64,000 nucleotides of DNA from Erigeron canadensis (taxonomy: Eukaryota > Streptophyta > Magnoliopsida > Asterales > Asteraceae), in assembly GCF_010389155.1 (NCBI RefSeq), contig NC_057768.1, forward strand, positions 46,913,633 to 46,977,632, read 5' to 3'. Within the stretch, counting starts at the first letter, position 1, and each line of letters starts with the position of its first letter. Shown here piece after piece: positions 61,710 through 64,000 of this stretch. The position numbers were made by a program, and so were the translations under genes. Under the pieces are notes generated by a model. The model ran no database searches and was not told where the DNA came from. It saw only the letters and a program-made list of their open reading frames with translations.

Positions 61710-62441
61710 TTCCATCCGTCTCATTAAAGTTGTCCACTTATGAATTTTCAAAGTCGAATTTTACGAACTTTGACCATATATATATATGAGAAAAATCCAT
61801 AAAAAGGTAACCTATTTACATGAATTTCCTATTAAAGGTAACCTATTTTGTTTTCGTCTATTTAAAGGATCATATTTTCAAAAAATTCCTAATAAAAGGT
61901 ATCTCGTTAGTTTTTGACAGACAGAACTCGTTAAGTTCCACGTTATCGATGTCATGTCATCAGTTTTGCTGACGTGGCACTTAACTTTGACGTGACACTT
62001 TACTTGTCTTGACTTTGACTGGTCAAAGTCAAGTGCCACGTCAGCAAAACTCATGACGTGGCATCAATAATGTGGCACTTCACGAGTTTCGTCTATTAAA
62101 ACTAACGAGATACCCTTTATTAGGAATTTTTTGAAAATATGATCTTTTAAATAGACGAAAAAAATAGGTTACCTTTAATAGGAAATTCGTATAAATAAGT
62201 TACCTTTTTATGGATTTAACCCTATATATATATATACCCTATATATATATATATATATTTTAAGTTGTGTTATATAATAGTTGATGAAAGTTATGCCAAT
62301 GAAACTCACATCTAAAACACAATTAATTCATATAACTTTCATCAAATATTATATAATATAAACAAAAATATTTATGTTCAAAGTTCGTAAAGTTTGACTT
62401 TGAAAATTCAAAAGTGGACAAGTTTAGTGGGACGGAGAAAG
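61710..62441. mobile_element. Stowaway (Tc1/mariner) MITE, interrupted by another MITE
   Basis: The left end ttccatccgtctcattaaag and the right end, inverted, ctttctccgtcccactaaac match the Stowaway consensus start ctccctccgtccc. TA flanks both ends (61708-61709 and 62442-62443). Inverted arms continue with ttgtccactt, ttcaaagtc and gaactttga. An unrelated MITE sits inside at 61790-62222. Confidence 0.8.
61790..62222. mobile_element. Nested MITE with ~200-bp inverted arms
   Basis: Left arm words atccataaaaaggtaacct, cctattaaaggtaacct, aaaaaattcctaataaa and tctcgttagtttt recur inverted in the right arm. The centre has paired tgacgtggcac/gtgccacgtca around a gactttgactggtcaaagtc palindrome. 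Flanked by (TA)n. No coding capacity. Confidence 0.75.
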
Positions 62442-63026
62442 TATATAATTTGTATCGCAGTAATATTCTTATTGATTTTTGCATTAACATCTGTATTTTT
62501 TATTACTAGTTGTTCAATATATAGTATATATAAGTCGAACTACGCTTTTTTTTGCATCTTATTTTGTTTATTATAATTTATATGGTATAGAACTAGGCCT
62601 TCAAAATTGATATCGTTCTACATAAACATTAGTATATATACTAAAAAGAGTGAATCGTTTTGCGTGCCGAATCTTTTATTTTTTTTCCTTCCACTACTTA
62701 TGAACACGAAAAAAGCCCTTTTGGTCTAATACTCTTACAATAATGGTCCCCGTCAACTAACGATCGTTAAGTTTGGTCGGGTGTTTATCGGGAGTTATGA
62801 AAACTGCTGCAAATCAGACCCTTTTCTTTAGCAGAGATTTACGATAATTAAATGCTATTTGAGTTTCTAAATTGACAGATTGACTTATTGTACACTTTTG
62901 TAACTAAAATCAAGCATTACTTCTAAGTTAACAAAATTTACTTTTAATATGTCCGACCCGTAGCGAAATGTTGGGTCGATTGGATTTCGTGGGAACATTT
63001 TTTATTAATTTTTTGTTATGCTTTCA

Positions 63027-63028
<2 letters not shown>
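62442..63028. other. AT-rich intergenic stretch, no gene
   Basis: Only short frames without similarity; nothing further recognised. Confidence 0.5.
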
Positions 63029-63080
<52 letters not shown>

Positions 63081-63093
63081 TATTATTATTATT
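63029..63093. repeat. (ATT)n microsatellite
   Basis: About 21 ATT units with one ACT interruption. Confidence 0.9.
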
Positions 63094-63692
63094 TTCAATA
63101 ACAACCATCTTCTACCAATGCATATACATATCTATATGCCTATATAAATTAATGATACAAATATGTGTTTTATGTATATGTAGTTCATGTTAATTCCTTT
63201 TTTCGTATACATTTTTTAAAAAATGTATAAACTCGAATATATTGTTTTGGGGTTTTAATTTGACGTATGATGCTGTCAGTTTTTGGATTTTTCTAACCGA
63301 CTTCTACTTTTATATTGTAATCCCCATGTAAATGTTGCATAAAGTGATCTTGAAAACCGATTATAAATCTTATATATAATCGCACACAATAAACGTTTGA
63401 AAAACCGTATTAATTTTTAAGCTACCATATACATGAATGTAATGTTTTTTGGGACAACGCACAAAATGAGATATCTCGTTGCACTCCAAAAAGTGGATAT
63501 GGTGGAAACCATGATATTCAATGATTTTTGTTTCATGTATGTTAAATTAGTTTTAGTTTTACGATGTGAATATGAATCCTTTTAATTATTTTAGCTTCAA
63601 AGTATTCTTATATCATCATGTATCATATAGAGGCCAGTTATATAATTCACTATTAGCTAAAAATAAGCATATATATTTTACGTGAAATTTTT

Positions 63693-63989
63693 ATTTGAAA
63701 ACTAAAATTTTTGTGAAAACTAAAAAACTGGTCAAAACACACTGTGATTAGAATTAACACAATGTGTTTTTATTGTGTAATCTAAAAATACATTGTGTTA
63801 AGTTGTAAATCACAATGTGTTTTTGATAGCGTGGAAATAAAAAAATTGTTCAAACACAATGTGATATGAACTTAACACAATGTGTTTTCTAAAAAAAATA
63901 AAAAAAATTAAAAACACATTGTGTTAAATTCATATCACGGTGTGTTTTGACCAGTTTTCTAATTTTCACGAAAATTTTAGTTTTCAAAT
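63693..63989. mobile_element. MITE with ~90-bp inverted repeats
   Basis: The 297-bp segment begins atttgaaaactaaaatttt and ends with its inverted copy. The arms agree almost base for base through gaaaac, actggtcaaaacacac and aacacaatgtgttttt. The words aacacaatgtg/cacattgtgtt repeat several times inside. No coding capacity; it nearly reaches the window end. Confidence 0.8.
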
Positions 63990-64000
63990 GATCATAACCC

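Overview
This is nuclear DNA from a flowering plant. Spliced GT-AG genes have coding exons that match well-known plant families, the gaps are AT-rich, and the intergenic space is packed with plant-type transposons (PIF/Harbinger, Helitron, Mutator-like, Stowaway, SINE, LTR). The protein families and repeat style fit a eudicot, perhaps an asterid such as Asteraceae; that rank is inference.

Five protein genes could be rebuilt by hand from exon phases and splice sites. (1) 1535-4606 +, RAD1 checkpoint clamp subunit, 6 exons, 303 aa. (2) 7458-14488 -, RWD plus RBR-type E3 ubiquitin ligase (RNF14-like), 7 exons, 645 aa. (3) 31186-34686 +, class II trehalose-phosphate synthase/phosphatase-like protein, 3 coding exons, 861 aa, with an intron and a tiny upstream ORF in its leader. 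(4) 37414-44243 -, XPB/ERCC3 helicase of TFIIH, 19 exons found, N-terminal linker unresolved. (5) 48825-57058 -, ABCB-type full-size ABC transporter (ABCB2/ABCB10-like), 10 exons, 1253 aa. A U2 snRNA gene lies on the minus strand at 35802-35994. A plant gene or gene fragment of unknown function sits at about 47398-48000 +.

The rest is mostly repeats. 0-1.1 kb: a Helitron-like 3' end and a three-copy 99/109-bp coding-like tandem repeat. 4.9-7.4 kb: a dead J-domain copy and old repeats. 14.5-30.5 kb is a gene-free transposon block: Helitron-like elements, a replication-protein-A-like fragment, and a PIF/Harbinger element with TTA duplications that carries dead transposase and Myb-like ORFs and is itself split by a 3.9-kb LTR-type insertion. 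36.5 kb: an organelle-like group II intron domain V. 44.6-46.9 kb: a Mutator-like element with long inverted repeats and a 9-bp duplication, plus tRNA-derived SINE-like pieces. 57.6-64 kb: a possible solo LTR, a 1.3-kb foldback element, a SINE, a Stowaway element with another MITE inside it, and a MITE at the window edge.

The genes are unrelated neighbours rather than a functional cluster. RAD1 and XPB both act in genome maintenance, but a 33-kb gap and other genes separate them. I saw no convincing new multi-gene system. The most unusual structure is the foldback element at 58994-60323.
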